This document shows positions 1 through 6,662 of a DNA stretch of 9,109 nt, piece by piece. The stretch comes from Desulfovibrionaceae bacterium UBA3823 (lineage in GTDB: Bacteria > Desulfobacterota > Desulfovibrionia > Desulfovibrionales > Desulfovibrionaceae): positions 1 to 9,109 of the forward strand of contig DFDR01000066.1 in the NCBI GenBank assembly GCA_002369295.1, given 5' to 3'. Under the pieces are notes generated by a model. The model was not told where the DNA came from. It saw only the letters and a list, made by a program, of their open reading frames with translations, and did not search any database. Each line of letters starts with the position of its first letter. Within the stretch, counting starts at the first letter, position 1. The position numbers and the translations under genes are program-made.

Positions 1-209
1 GCTTTTTATCAGTGCTTCCCTAGGCTAGAGCTTGATCAGTTGGATGCGATGAGGCGCATGTCTGGAGATGACCGCAAGACGGGCGTATGGAGAGGGGGGC
101 ATGGTGGCGCACTGGCGATAGGCTTGACTTCTTGGCTTTGAAATAATCAGTAAAATTAGGTTGTTAACATGCCACTCGCACTGGTACCACCTCTGCTTCG
201 GGGTAGATG

Positions 210-253
210 TGGCGGGATTCCCGCCAGACTGGCGGAAATGCGTGGCGGTAATG
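210..253. repeat. Palindromic intergenic repeat, copy 1
   Basis: This 44-bp unit recurs at 352-395 with a single mismatch (T to G at position 249). It contains two overlapping hairpins sharing one arm. TGGCGGGA (210-217) pairs perfectly with TCCCGCCA (219-226). ATTCCCGCCA (217-226) pairs with TGGCGGAAAT (230-239) across a 3-base loop with one mismatch, which is a G-U type wobble on one strand. Only one hairpin can form at a time. TGGCGG then recurs at 243-248. The design resembles REP-like intergenic palindromes found in many proteobacteria; the family assignment is inference. Confidence 0.75.
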
Positions 254-351
254 CCGGTCAGCGCGAGGTGTATGAAAGCAAAAGCTATAGAAAATCAAGC
301 TGTTGACAGGCACAGCCGTTGCCTCGTGAAGTACCTGTCCAGGCGCGGACA

Positions 352-395
352 TGGCGGGATTCCCGCCAGACTGGCGGAAATGCGTGGCGGGAATG
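352..395. repeat. Palindromic intergenic repeat, copy 2
   Basis: Second copy of the 44-bp unit at 210-253, in the same orientation, 142 bp downstream and with one base different. The same pair of mutually exclusive hairpins is present: arms 352-359 with 361-368, and 359-368 with 372-381. The sequences flanking the two copies are unrelated, so conservation is limited to the palindromic unit. This suggests a mobile or selected element rather than duplication of a larger block. Confidence 0.75.
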
Positions 396-682
396 TGCTG
401 CTGGCATGCCATGCCGTCAGTGCCTGCTCCGGGTGCATGACTGCGTTTCCAGCCTGCGGGCCTGATCAGCTGGCCTGGTCTGGAGATTGCAGGCACCTGG
501 GGGCTGTGCGGTCCTGGACGCAGGCTCCGGTGCCTCCGGCCCCGCGTACAGCAGGGCCCGCAGTTGTGCTTGAGGTTCCGGAATCAGCGCTTTTCTGCGC
601 CATTGGCGGAGATGCCTTTCTGCAGATGCCGTGACATGGCGTGCTGCAGCCTCCTGAGCCACTGGTGCGCTGATGCGTGGCC

Positions 683-712
683 TTGACGCGCCGACGAGTG
701 CCGCTTTATGGC
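683..712 (+). promoter_or_regulatory. Weak candidate promoter for the DUF3298 gene
   Basis: TTGACG at 683-688 matches the sigma-70 -35 consensus at five of six bases. An 18-base spacer leads to TATGGC at 707-712, a poor -10 element that keeps only the first three consensus bases. If used, transcription would begin near 720 and leave a leader of about 160 bases before the GTG at 881. The match is marginal in such GC-rich DNA and is offered only as the best candidate seen upstream of this gene. Confidence 0.2.
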
Positions 713-868
713 ATCACCCGTCACGAACGACGGCGGCCATGCTGAAGCCAGAGACGGCATGCCGTGACATCTCCAGGAAAGCGGAATGCCATGCACCTTG
801 CCTCGCATCGCGCCCGGCCTGGTGTGCGCGCCTGAGCTCGTGTCCCTTACCAGCAGTTCTTCACCTTC

Positions 869-875
869 AAGGAGG
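869..875 (+). promoter_or_regulatory. Strong ribosome binding site for the GTG at 881
   Basis: AAGGAGG lies five bases upstream of the GTG at 881. It is one of the best Shine-Dalgarno matches in the window. It decides the start of the signal-peptide reading frame and argues that the longer + strand frame running from 673 is not the true N-terminus. Confidence 0.8.
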
Positions 876-880
876 CTTTC

Positions 881-1024
881 GTGAAAGTCCCTGCCTTCCG
901 CTTGCCTGCCTCCGCTCTGGCGTTGCTTTGCCTGTGCGTCCTTGCGCTCCTGTCCTGGGTTCCCGTCTTCGTGGCCGAGCCTCCCGTCTCAACGCTCAGA
1001 CAGGTGCAGGAAGAGATGTTATGA
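881..1024 (+). CDS. Signal-peptide ORF, probable 5' part of a frameshifted DUF3298 protein
   Basis: A 47-residue reading frame starts at GTG behind a perfectly placed AAGGAGG. It begins MKVPAFRLPASALALL and continues through a Leu/Cys/Val-rich hydrophobic core to a small-residue end (PVFVA-EPPV, around residues 29-36). This is a textbook Sec signal peptide followed by about 15 polar residues. The frame stops with TGA at 1022-1024, and that stop overlaps the ATG at 1021 of the next frame as ATGA. Proteins with a DUF3298 domain, like the one encoded just downstream, are normally exported, and the downstream frame has no signal peptide of its own. The simplest inference is that the two frames are one gene separated by a one-base deletion or a sequencing error between roughly 970 and 1021. 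Real overlapping genes with coupled translation remain possible but would leave the downstream protein in the cytoplasm. No slippery heptamer was seen that would support programmed frameshifting. Confidence 0.6.
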   Translation: MKVPAFRLPASALALLCLCVLALLSWVPVFVAEPPVSTLRQVQEEML

Positions 1025-1692
1025 GCGCGAGCGAAGACGGCGAAGCAGAGACGCTCACCCGCCAGCATGCCTATGAGGGACTTGAGGACATGATTGTCGA
1101 GAAGGTGTTTCCTGGCGGGTCCATCTTCCTGCAGCACATGCCGGTCTTTGGCCGGCAGTCCGTGGACGGGGCGCTGGCCGCCTTCATCGACCGCGTGCAG
1201 GGCGAGTTTGCCAAGGCATGGGACGAGGCGTGCCAGCAGAAGGCTGACGGCGAAGCCTGCGGCTTCTGGAGCCGCAAGGGCAAGTACACGGTCTTCGAGT
1301 CCAAGGGCAGCCTGACTGTCGTTTTCTCGGCCTTCGAGTATCGCGGAGGCGCCAAGAGCGCGAACCATCTCGATGCCTTTTCCTACACCAGGGCCGGCGG
1401 ACCCCTCGGGCTGAGCGGGCTCTTTGCCGACTCCCCCAAGGCTCTGCAGCTCCTCTCGGACTACTGCGCAGGGTATCTGGCGAAGAAGCTCGGGAAGCGC
1501 TTCAGGCGGGACGGCGTAAAGCCCGAGCCGGCCAACTTCAAGCTGCTTGTTCCGGTGCGCGACGGCCTTGCCGTCGCCTTCCCCGTAAGCCGGGTCGCTC
1601 CTGGCGTCAACGAGGCTCCGCTCGGCGTGCAGGTGGTGAAGATTCCCCTCGACGCACTCAAGGCGGCCAGCCCCAGGCAGGGCATTTGGTAG
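1021..1692 (+). CDS. RsiV-like DUF3298 domain protein (body, signal peptide in another frame)
   Basis: The 223-residue frame resembles the extracytoplasmic DUF4163/DUF3298 pair known from RsiV, the lysozyme-binding anti-sigma factor of Bacillus, and from PdaC. Residues 20-75 look like the N-terminal part (VFPGG, an amphipathic AAFIDRVQGEFAKAW helix). Residues 98-135 carry the family-like pattern LTVVFSAFEYRGGAKSANH followed by GPLGLSGLF. Residues 172-214 give the DUF3298 end: NFKLLVPVRDGLAVAF, a VAPG turn, and VVKIPLDALK. Cysteines at 71, 80 and 149 would suit a disulfide-bonded periplasmic protein. The ATG at 1021 has an AGGAAGAG stretch five bases upstream, so reinitiation is possible, but the missing export signal lies in the overlapping frame at 881-1024. 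Its partner and role are unknown; no sigma factor gene is adjacent, so an anti-sigma role is not supported. It converges with the dehydrogenase gene. Confidence 0.7.
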   Translation: MSASEDGEAETLTRQHAYEGLEDMIVEKVFPGGSIFLQHMPVFGRQSVDGALAAFIDRVQGEFAKAWDEACQQKADGEACGFWSRKGKYTVFESKGSLTVVFSAFEYRGGAKSANHLDAFSYTRAGGPLGLSGLFADSPKALQLLSDYCAGYLAKKLGKRFRRDGVKPEPANFKLLVPVRDGLAVAFPVSRVAPGVNEAPLGVQVVKIPLDALKAASPRQGIW

Positions 1693-1886
1693 CTCTTGGT
1701 GGCAGGGATGCCGGCATGTCGCAGGATTCGGCAACTGGCCGGAACGGCGGCGGCACGGCAGCCAGTTTCGGCGCAGCCGCGGGGACTGCAGATGCCCCAG
1801 GCTCCCTGGGGAAAGTCGCTGGACTGTCGCTGCAGGGCGGGCAGCTGGGGCAAGCGGCCCTGGGGCGCGGTCTTCGGCAACGCAAA

Positions 1887-1915
1887 GGCCCCCGCAGAGC
1901 AGGCTCGCGGGGGCC
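1887..1915 (-). terminator. Hairpin terminator of the - strand operon
   Basis: A perfect 9-bp inverted repeat, GGCCCCCGC (1887-1895) and GCGGGGGCC (1907-1915), is extended by three more pairs after a one-base bulge and closes on a small loop. It starts about 30 bases past the dehydrogenase stop codon. Read on the - strand the stem is followed by TTTGCGTTG, a short and interrupted T tract. On the + strand it is followed by GTGGAAAGG, so it best serves the - strand operon. It could also block read-through between the convergent genes. Confidence 0.75.
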
Positions 1916-1944
1916 GTGGAAAGGGGGCGCTGTTCCGGCGTGCG

Positions 1945-2847
1945 CTACGAGACCGGCGTCCAGGTCTTGCCGGAGAGTTCGGCGAGGGTGCGGATGAGGG
2001 CCTGGGTGCCTTCCTTGCCGTGGTCGCGGGCCTGCATGCTGCGGTAGAACTTGTCGGCCAGTTCGGCGCCCGGCAGGACAAGGTGCATGCGGCGGCACTC
2101 CTCAAGCACGAGGCCCAGGTCCTTCACGAAGTGGTCGATGAAGAAGCCCGGGCGGTAGTCGCCGTCCATCATGCGGGTGCCCAGGTTGAGCATGGCGTGG
2201 GATCCGGCCGCGCCGGCGGCCACGAGCTCGTGCCACTGGCGCACGTCGAGGCCTGCCTGCTGTGCGTAGAGCAGGGACTCGCAGACGCTGAACATGACGC
2301 CGGCAATGGCGACCTGGTTGGCGAGCTTGGCCTGCTGGCCAAGGCCGGCCTTGCCGCAGTGCATGATCTTCTTGCCCATGACCTGAAGCAGGGGAAGGAT
2401 CTTCTGGTAGCCCTCGTCGGAGCCGCCGACAAAGATGGAGAGGCTCGCGTTGCGCGCCCCCACGTCGCCGCCGGTGACCGGCGCGTCCATGGCGATGACG
2501 CCGGTGACGGCTGCCTTGGCCGCGATGCGGGCTGCCAGGGTGGGGCTGGATGTGGTCATGTCGCAGACGACGGATCCTTCCTTCATGCCGGCAAGACAGC
2601 CGTTGGTGCCGGCGATGACGTTCTCGACGTCCGAGGGATAGCCGACGATGGTGAAGACCACGTCGGAGGCTTCGCCGACCTCGCGGGGGCTGCCTGCGCG
2701 CACGGCGCCCCGATCGACGAGGGGCACGCATTTGGAGGGGGTGCGGTTGAAGACGGTAAGCTGGTAGCCGGCGTCGAGCAGGTGGCCTGCCATGGAGTGG
2801 CCCATGACGCCGGTGCCTATCCAGCCTATGCGGAGCTGTTCTGCCAT
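1945..2847 (-). CDS. Beta-hydroxyacid dehydrogenase (3-hydroxyisobutyrate / tartronate semialdehyde reductase family)
   Basis: A complete 300-residue cytoplasmic enzyme of the usual family length (about 290-300). The N-terminal Rossmann fold carries the dinucleotide motif GWIGTGVMGHSMAGHLL at residues 8-24. The substrate-binding motif DAPVTGG is at 121-127 (family form DAPVSGG). The catalytic lysine motif GQQAKLANQ is at 170-178, with K174 the likely catalytic residue and N177 its partner. The family's C-terminal FxxxxxxKDLGL motif is at 236-246. Members reduce or oxidise small beta-hydroxyacids with NAD(P); residue 35, following the second strand (VFNRT), suits NADP, but the substrate cannot be read from sequence. 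The ATG is preceded on its strand by AGGAG with a 7-base gap. Only 16 bases separate it from the SUMF1 gene upstream, so it is probably the last gene of that operon, followed by the terminator at 1887-1915. Its link to an envelope-signalling operon is unexplained. Confidence 0.9.
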   Translation of the reverse strand: MAEQLRIGWIGTGVMGHSMAGHLLDAGYQLTVFNRTPSKCVPLVDRGAVRAGSPREVGEASDVVFTIVGYPSDVENVIAGTNGCLAGMKEGSVVCDMTTSSPTLAARIAAKAAVTGVIAMDAPVTGGDVGARNASLSIFVGGSDEGYQKILPLLQVMGKKIMHCGKAGLGQQAKLANQVAIAGVMFSVCESLLYAQQAGLDVRQWHELVAAGAAGSHAMLNLGTRMMDGDYRPGFFIDHFVKDLGLVLEECRRMHLVLPGAELADKFYRSMQARDHGKEGTQALIRTLAELSGKTWTPVS

Positions 2848-2863
2848 GTGTGATCTCCTAGGG

Positions 2864-4558
2864 CTAGTTGCCCTGCGACTGCTGAATGTCCTTGAGTATG
2901 CCGTCGCGGGAGAGGCGCCCGCGGCGCATGACCTTGGCGTAGTGATCCTCGACGACGCCGAGGTTCACGGCCATGCGCCGGTTGAAGGCATCGCTGCCCT
3001 TGTAGGCATTCCTGAGGCTTGTCAGGGCGGCCTTGACGTGGCGGTCCTTGAGTTCGGCCACGTCGTCCATGTTCGACTTGTAGAGGTCGATGGTCTTTTC
3101 GATGGCTGCCTTGGTGCGCTTGCTGCCGTCCTCGATGGAGGCGAGGATCTTCTGGAGGTAGGCCCTCTTCTCGCCGCCCGCCGTCTGCAGCTTGTCGCGG
3201 GTCTGGTCTCCCTGGACCCGGAAGACGTGGATGCGGAACTGGTAGTTGCGTATGGACTCCATGGTGGAGACGCAGCTCTGCAGCTGGGCCACGGCTTCGG
3301 CCACCTTCTCGCGCTCCTGGGCGACGTTGCCGGCCTCGATGCTGGCGCGCAGGGACTGCAGGTTCTTGCGTATGCCCTCGTTCTCGGCCTGGGCGATGAG
3401 GCGGTCAAGCTCCTCGATGGGCGTCCCGGCAGGCCCCTGGGCGTGGCTTTCCTGCTCGCCTTCGGCGCTGCCGCCGCCGTCCTTGGCGTACTCGCGCTCC
3501 ACGGCGTCCATGCGGCCGCCGCCGGGGGTGTTGATGCCGGAGACGACGGGCCTAAAGCCGAGATCCCTGGCCTTCATGGGGCCGTCCTGCATGAAGAAGG
3601 GCGCTTCCTCGCGGCGGCCCGGCATGATCTCCTCCTCGCCGGAGAGGAAGGATCCGCCCTTGCGCACGAAGCCGCCGGCCGAGCCGTGGAGCTTGCCGCC
3701 CACGGAGAAGCGGAAGCCGTCCATGGTCATCTCGGCAACGTTGCCCGCCGTGTCGTAGAGGCCAAGGGGGTTGGGCGCAAGGGATCCGATGCGCACCGTG
3801 TCTTCGGCCCTGTGGGAGGTGCCGGGCACCTGGTAGACGGCGTAGTCGCGGGGCGAGGTGCCTTCCTTCATGGCGAAGAAGGGCTCGCGCCTGAGCTCCT
3901 GGGTGCCCACGGCATGGCCGCCCCTGGCCGCGTATTCCCACTCGACCTCGGTAGGAAGCCTAAGGAAGCCCGTGTTGCGGGAGTCGCCGCGGTAGCGGGG
4001 CAGGGAGTCGGGATGGTTGGCCAGGAGCCACTCGGTGTAGCGCCTGGTGAAGTCCAGGGCCTCGTACCAGGTGATGCCGGCCATGGGCCTGAGGTCGCTG
4101 GGCGTGGGCTGGAGGTCTGCGCCCGGCTGCATGACGGCCTTCCACTGAAGCCTCGTGACCTCGTACTTGGCGATGAGGTAGTAGAAGTTCTTCCCTTGGG
4201 GCAGCAGCGCTTGCCAGGCCTTCGGCAGATCCTCCTTCGAGAAGGGCGCGGAGAGGCTGGTCTTCCAGGGACGGTCGTAGAAGGCGCGATCTTTTTCCGC
4301 CGTGGGGCTGCCGGGATGCAGGGAGAGATCCCAGAGGAAGCCCTCAGTGGGGACGGCAACGATGTGGAAGGCCATGGAGAGGCCTCCCGGCATGGGCAGG
4401 AGCACGTCGCTGGCATCGGGCCTGGGATTGCAGGCGCCCTGCACGGTGGCCTCGTTTTTCTTGGGCAGGGCCGCCTGGGCGCCTGCAGCCGCCAGTCCCT
4501 GGCAGAGCAGGGCCGCGGCCAGGGCAAGGGCCGCGGGGCGGAGGGGCTTGCTAGACAT
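2864..4558 (-). CDS. Periplasmic SUMF1-domain protein, TagR-like, with helical C-terminal extension
   Basis: A 564-residue exported protein. Residues 1-30 form a Sec signal peptide with likely cleavage after AGAQA. Residues 52-340 form a formylglycine-generating-enzyme (SUMF1) fold: YEVTRLQWKAVM (132-143), ITWYEALDF (162-170), FLRLPTEVEWEYAARGG (198-214), NPLGLYDTAGNVAEM (263-277), VRKGGSF (298-304) and a closing DLGFRPV (332-338). The catalytic cysteine pair of true FGE enzymes is absent: the region before GFR reads PGRREEAPFF, and the only mature cysteines are 43 and 429. It is therefore probably a binding protein, like TagR, which promotes PpkA activation in the T6SS threonine-phosphorylation pathway. 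Residues 376-560 are charged and helical, probably coiled coil, joined by a Gly/Ser/Glu-rich linker; this tail is not part of the SUMF1 fold. Its ATG overlaps the permease stop by 8 bases (ATGTCTAG), favouring coupled translation. The TagR assignment rests on fold plus neighbours, without alignment. Confidence 0.85.
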   Translation of the reverse strand: MSSKPLRPAALALAAALLCQGLAAAGAQAALPKKNEATVQGACNPRPDASDVLLPMPGGLSMAFHIVAVPTEGFLWDLSLHPGSPTAEKDRAFYDRPWKTSLSAPFSKEDLPKAWQALLPQGKNFYYLIAKYEVTRLQWKAVMQPGADLQPTPSDLRPMAGITWYEALDFTRRYTEWLLANHPDSLPRYRGDSRNTGFLRLPTEVEWEYAARGGHAVGTQELRREPFFAMKEGTSPRDYAVYQVPGTSHRAEDTVRIGSLAPNPLGLYDTAGNVAEMTMDGFRFSVGGKLHGSAGGFVRKGGSFLSGEEEIMPGRREEAPFFMQDGPMKARDLGFRPVVSGINTPGGGRMDAVEREYAKDGGGSAEGEQESHAQGPAGTPIEELDRLIAQAENEGIRKNLQSLRASIEAGNVAQEREKVAEAVAQLQSCVSTMESIRNYQFRIHVFRVQGDQTRDKLQTAGGEKRAYLQKILASIEDGSKRTKAAIEKTIDLYKSNMDDVAELKDRHVKAALTSLRNAYKGSDAFNRRMAVNLGVVEDHYAKVMRRGRLSRDGILKDIQQSQGN

Positions 4559-5861
4559 CGCGAATGACCTCCGATGGTTCGATTTTGGTGCTGCGCCAGG
4601 CGGGTCCCAGGGCCGCCAGCAGGGAGAGGCCTGCCGAGGCGCCGAGCGCCAGGCCGTAGTGGCAGGGCAGGAGCCGGCAGACCTGCTCGAGGCCCTGGAG
4701 GGAACCCTGGAAGAGGCTGTTGATGACGTGGGCTATGGCCAGGTACACGAGGCTGGCAAGTCCCGTGCCCAGCAGCGCCGTCAGGACCACCTGCACCAGG
4801 GGGAAGAGCATGATGGCGCCCGTGGAGAAGCCGGCGAGCTGCAGGAGGCCGAGCGTGCGCTCCTTGCGCTTGATGCCGGCAAAGACGCTCGAGGCGGTGG
4901 AGAAGAAGAAGCCGAGGCCGGCGGCCGCGCACACCAGAGAGAAGATGACGTTGAGGCCGCGCTCCAGGGACTTGATCTGGGCTATCTCCTCGGCGTGGGT
5001 GTAGGTGGCGACGTTCCTTTCCGCAAAGCGCGCGCGGAGCAGCGGCACGTCGTCGAGCGTGGCCGCGTAGAGCCGGAAGCCCGGATAGACGCGCTCGCCT
5101 TCGGGCACGGGCTCGCCGCTCCAGCCGTTTTCCTCGCCCAGCGCCGGCACGCCCCTGCCGTCGCGGAAGTCTTCGGAGGCTTCGAGCAGGGCCAGGGGGA
5201 TGTAGGCGCCGTCCTTCTGCTGGGCAGCCAGGGGCAGGATGCCGGCAACGCGTATCTTGACCCTGGCCGTGGAGATCTTGCCCTCAAAGGCCCGCTCGAA
5301 AGAGCCCACGAGCATGTCGCCCTTGGCGCAGCCGAGCTTTTCGGCAGCCTCCTGGGTGAGCACGGCGCCCGAGAGCTGGAGGCTTGCCAGATTGACGCCA
5401 AGGCCGCCGCGGGGCTGGGCCTGGGCTGGGTCGCGCTTTTCCAGATGCAGGGCAGGCACCTCGCAGCCGTAGCGGGCCAGCAGGGGATCGCCGGCAGCCG
5501 TGGGCTCGAGGGAGACGATGCAGCTTCTACGCCGCCCGTCGTCCCCGGGCAGGGTCGAAAGCTTCATGGTCGCAGAGATGGATCGGGTCCGCGGCAGCAC
5601 GAAGGCAACGCCCTTTTCGCTTGCCAGCTCCTTCAGGGTGCGGGCCTCGAAGCGGCCGGAAGACACGGGCGAGACCTCGAGCATGCGGGGATCGTTCTTC
5701 ATGCGCTCGGTCATGGTCTCGACCACGCCGAACTTGACCCCGTAGAGGATGAGCAGGGGGGTGAGCACGGCAGCAAGGCCCAGCACCGAGCAGAGCGAGA
5801 GCAGCTTTTCGTGCCTGTAGTCGGCGCAGGCCAGGGAGAGCATCTGGAAGAGGCCGGCCAT
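4551..5861 (-). CDS. FtsX/MacB-type ABC transporter permease, TagS-like
   Basis: An inner-membrane permease of about 436 residues with the four-helix FtsX/MacB layout. One helix sits near the N-terminus (about 20-42, LLSLCSVLGLAAVLTPLLIL). A large periplasmic domain follows (about 45-300, soluble and charged). Three helices lie near the C-terminus (about 303-327, 346-371 and 402-421). It ends PAWRSTKIEPSEVIRDV, matching the usual PAxxAxxxxPxxxLR close of the family. Two starts are possible: GTG at 5864 or ATG at 5861. AGGAGG lies 7 bases before the ATG but only 4 before the GTG, so ATG is preferred. Either overlaps the ATPase stop codon (GTGATG), so the two subunits are translationally coupled. 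Such transporters move or mechanically signal to envelope proteins rather than importing solutes. With the neighbouring ATPase, SUMF1 and VWA genes, this matches TagS of the T6SS PpkA pathway; lipoprotein-sorting LolC/E is a less likely alternative given the context. Confidence 0.87.
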   Translation of the reverse strand: MAGLFQMLSLACADYRHEKLLSLCSVLGLAAVLTPLLILYGVKFGVVETMTERMKNDPRMLEVSPVSSGRFEARTLKELASEKGVAFVLPRTRSISATMKLSTLPGDDGRRRSCIVSLEPTAAGDPLLARYGCEVPALHLEKRDPAQAQPRGGLGVNLASLQLSGAVLTQEAAEKLGCAKGDMLVGSFERAFEGKISTARVKIRVAGILPLAAQQKDGAYIPLALLEASEDFRDGRGVPALGEENGWSGEPVPEGERVYPGFRLYAATLDDVPLLRARFAERNVATYTHAEEIAQIKSLERGLNVIFSLVCAAAGLGFFFSTASSVFAGIKRKERTLGLLQLAGFSTGAIMLFPLVQVVLTALLGTGLASLVYLAIAHVINSLFQGSLQGLEQVCRLLPCHYGLALGASAGLSLLAALGPAWRSTKIEPSEVIRDV

Positions 5862-6643
5862 CACGCCCCCTCCTGCAGCCGGGCTGCCGAGGTGCGGTGG
5901 CGCAGGGTGGCGACCACCTCGCCCTCCCTGTTCCCGATGGCCATGGGCACGAGCTTGAAGCCCGTGGCGCGGGCCATTTCCTGGTCGTGGCTCACCATGA
6001 CCACGGCAACGCCCTCGCTTTGGGCAATCTTCAGAAAGAGTTCCATGACCAGCGCCGAATGGGCGGGATCAAGGGCTGCCGTGGGCTCGTCGGCCAGGAC
6101 CACGGTCGGCCTGTGGGCCAGGGCGCGGGCAATGGCGACACGCTGGCGCTCGCCCACGGAGAGCTGGGCGGGGTATTTCGCCAGCAGGCCCGCGATGCCG
6201 AGCAGCCTTGCCATGGCCATCACCGCCTCGGCGCGCTCGTGGACGATGCCGAGGGCCTTGCAGGCAAGGAGGATGTTGTCCCGCGCCGTCAGGAAGGGCA
6301 GGAGCCCTCCCGTCTGGAGCACGTAGCCGAGGTAGCGCATGCGCACGGGCGCCAGGGCGTTGACGCCGCCGTTCTCCCAGCAGGCGAGCACGTCGCGCGT
6401 CTCCTCCTTGGCCGGCGCGAAGACGAAGCGCTCGCCGGCATCCGGGCGCAGGGCGCAGGAGAGGATGTCGAGCGCCGTGCTCTTGCCGCAGCCGGAGGGG
6501 CCCACGAGGGCGAGGGCCTCGCCCCGGCGTACGGCAAAGGCGGGAATCTCAAGGCGGTAGCGCTCGGCGCCGGGCCTGGTCTTGACGATGCCGCGCAGGT
6601 CGAAGACGGGAGGACTGGCGGCGTTTTCGGCTGTCTTGTCCAT
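5861..6643 (-). CDS. ABC transporter ATPase, LolD/MacB type, TagT-like
   Basis: A complete 260-residue cytoplasmic ATP-binding subunit. All motifs are visible: Walker A GPSGCGKST at 48-56, Q-loop LQTGG at 109-113 (Q110), signature LSVGERQ at 161-167 (variant of LSGGQ), Walker B VVLADEP at 181-187 with E186 catalytic, D-loop ALD at 190-192, and the H-loop histidine in MVSHD (H219). It would power the FtsX-type permease encoded directly downstream; its TGA is shared with the permease start. The fold is closest to LolD/MacB/FtsE ATPases, and the context suggests TagT. The start is 19 bases after the VWA gene stop and lacks a clear Shine-Dalgarno sequence, so translation may depend on ribosomes leaving the VWA gene. 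About 30 C-terminal residues beyond the usual core (NREGEVVATLRHRT onward) are not recognised. Confidence 0.92.
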   Translation of the reverse strand: MDKTAENAASPPVFDLRGIVKTRPGAERYRLEIPAFAVRRGEALALVGPSGCGKSTALDILSCALRPDAGERFVFAPAKEETRDVLACWENGGVNALAPVRMRYLGYVLQTGGLLPFLTARDNILLACKALGIVHERAEAVMAMARLLGIAGLLAKYPAQLSVGERQRVAIARALAHRPTVVLADEPTAALDPAHSALVMELFLKIAQSEGVAVVMVSHDQEMARATGFKLVPMAIGNREGEVVATLRHRTSAARLQEGA

Positions 6644-6662
6644 GGCAGGCTCGCAGGGCGTC

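Larger units (their letters stand above)
1..880. other. Intergenic region without a convincing gene
   Basis: About 880 bases with no credible coding sequence. Open frames exist on both strands (for example 161-634 +, 164-496 - and 417-662 -), but they are rich in Cys, His, Trp and Arg in no domain-like order, lack a good ribosome binding site, and overlap one another. The stretch holds an AT-rich patch around 138-180, the paired 44-bp palindromic repeats listed separately, a 12-bp direct repeat (ATGCCGTGACAT at 626-637 and 759-770) and a 12-bp perfect palindrome at 754-765. It ends in the ribosome binding site of the gene starting at 881. It could contain the leader of that gene, an unrecognised small RNA, or decayed sequence. 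Confidence 0.6.

Noticed and set aside
124..156. Possible promoter: TTGACT at 124-129 and TAAAAT at 151-156
   Set aside because: Both hexamers are good, but the spacer is 21 bases, outside the usual 16-18, and no gene follows closely.
210..395. CRISPR array
   Set aside because: There are only two repeat copies, separated by about 98 bases, with internal overlapping palindromes and no cas genes.
161..634. 157-residue + strand frame in the left intergenic region
   Set aside because: It runs through both palindromic repeats, has unusual composition and no Shine-Dalgarno sequence, and overlaps - strand frames of equally poor quality.
673..1020. N-terminal extension of the DUF3298 frame back to an ATG at 673
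   Set aside because: The extension is Cys/Arg/Pro-rich without domain character, and it runs out of frame through a well-formed signal peptide with its own strong ribosome binding site.
847..1734. 295-residue - strand open frame opposite the DUF3298 gene
   Set aside because: It is a shadow of the + strand gene; the + strand carries the strong ribosome binding site, signal peptide and DUF3298 pattern.
1795..1811. Perfect 7-bp hairpin (CCCCAGG, 3-base loop, CCTGGGG) after the DUF3298 gene
   Set aside because: It is followed by AAAGTC on the + strand and has no T tract on either strand, so it does not qualify as an intrinsic terminator.
1696..2853. 385-residue + strand open frame opposite the dehydrogenase
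   Set aside because: It is antisense to a complete dehydrogenase with all family motifs; the translated sequence has no domain character.
2792..4567. 591-residue + strand open frame opposite the SUMF1 gene
   Set aside because: It is fully antisense to a gene with a signal peptide and ordered SUMF1 motifs; no ribosome binding site or recognisable domain was seen.
4302..6326. 674-residue + strand open frame opposite the permease and its neighbours
   Set aside because: It is antisense to two genes with clear motifs. Its composition (His, Gly, Gln and Ala runs, no domain) is what the GC-rich codons of the - strand genes produce by chance.
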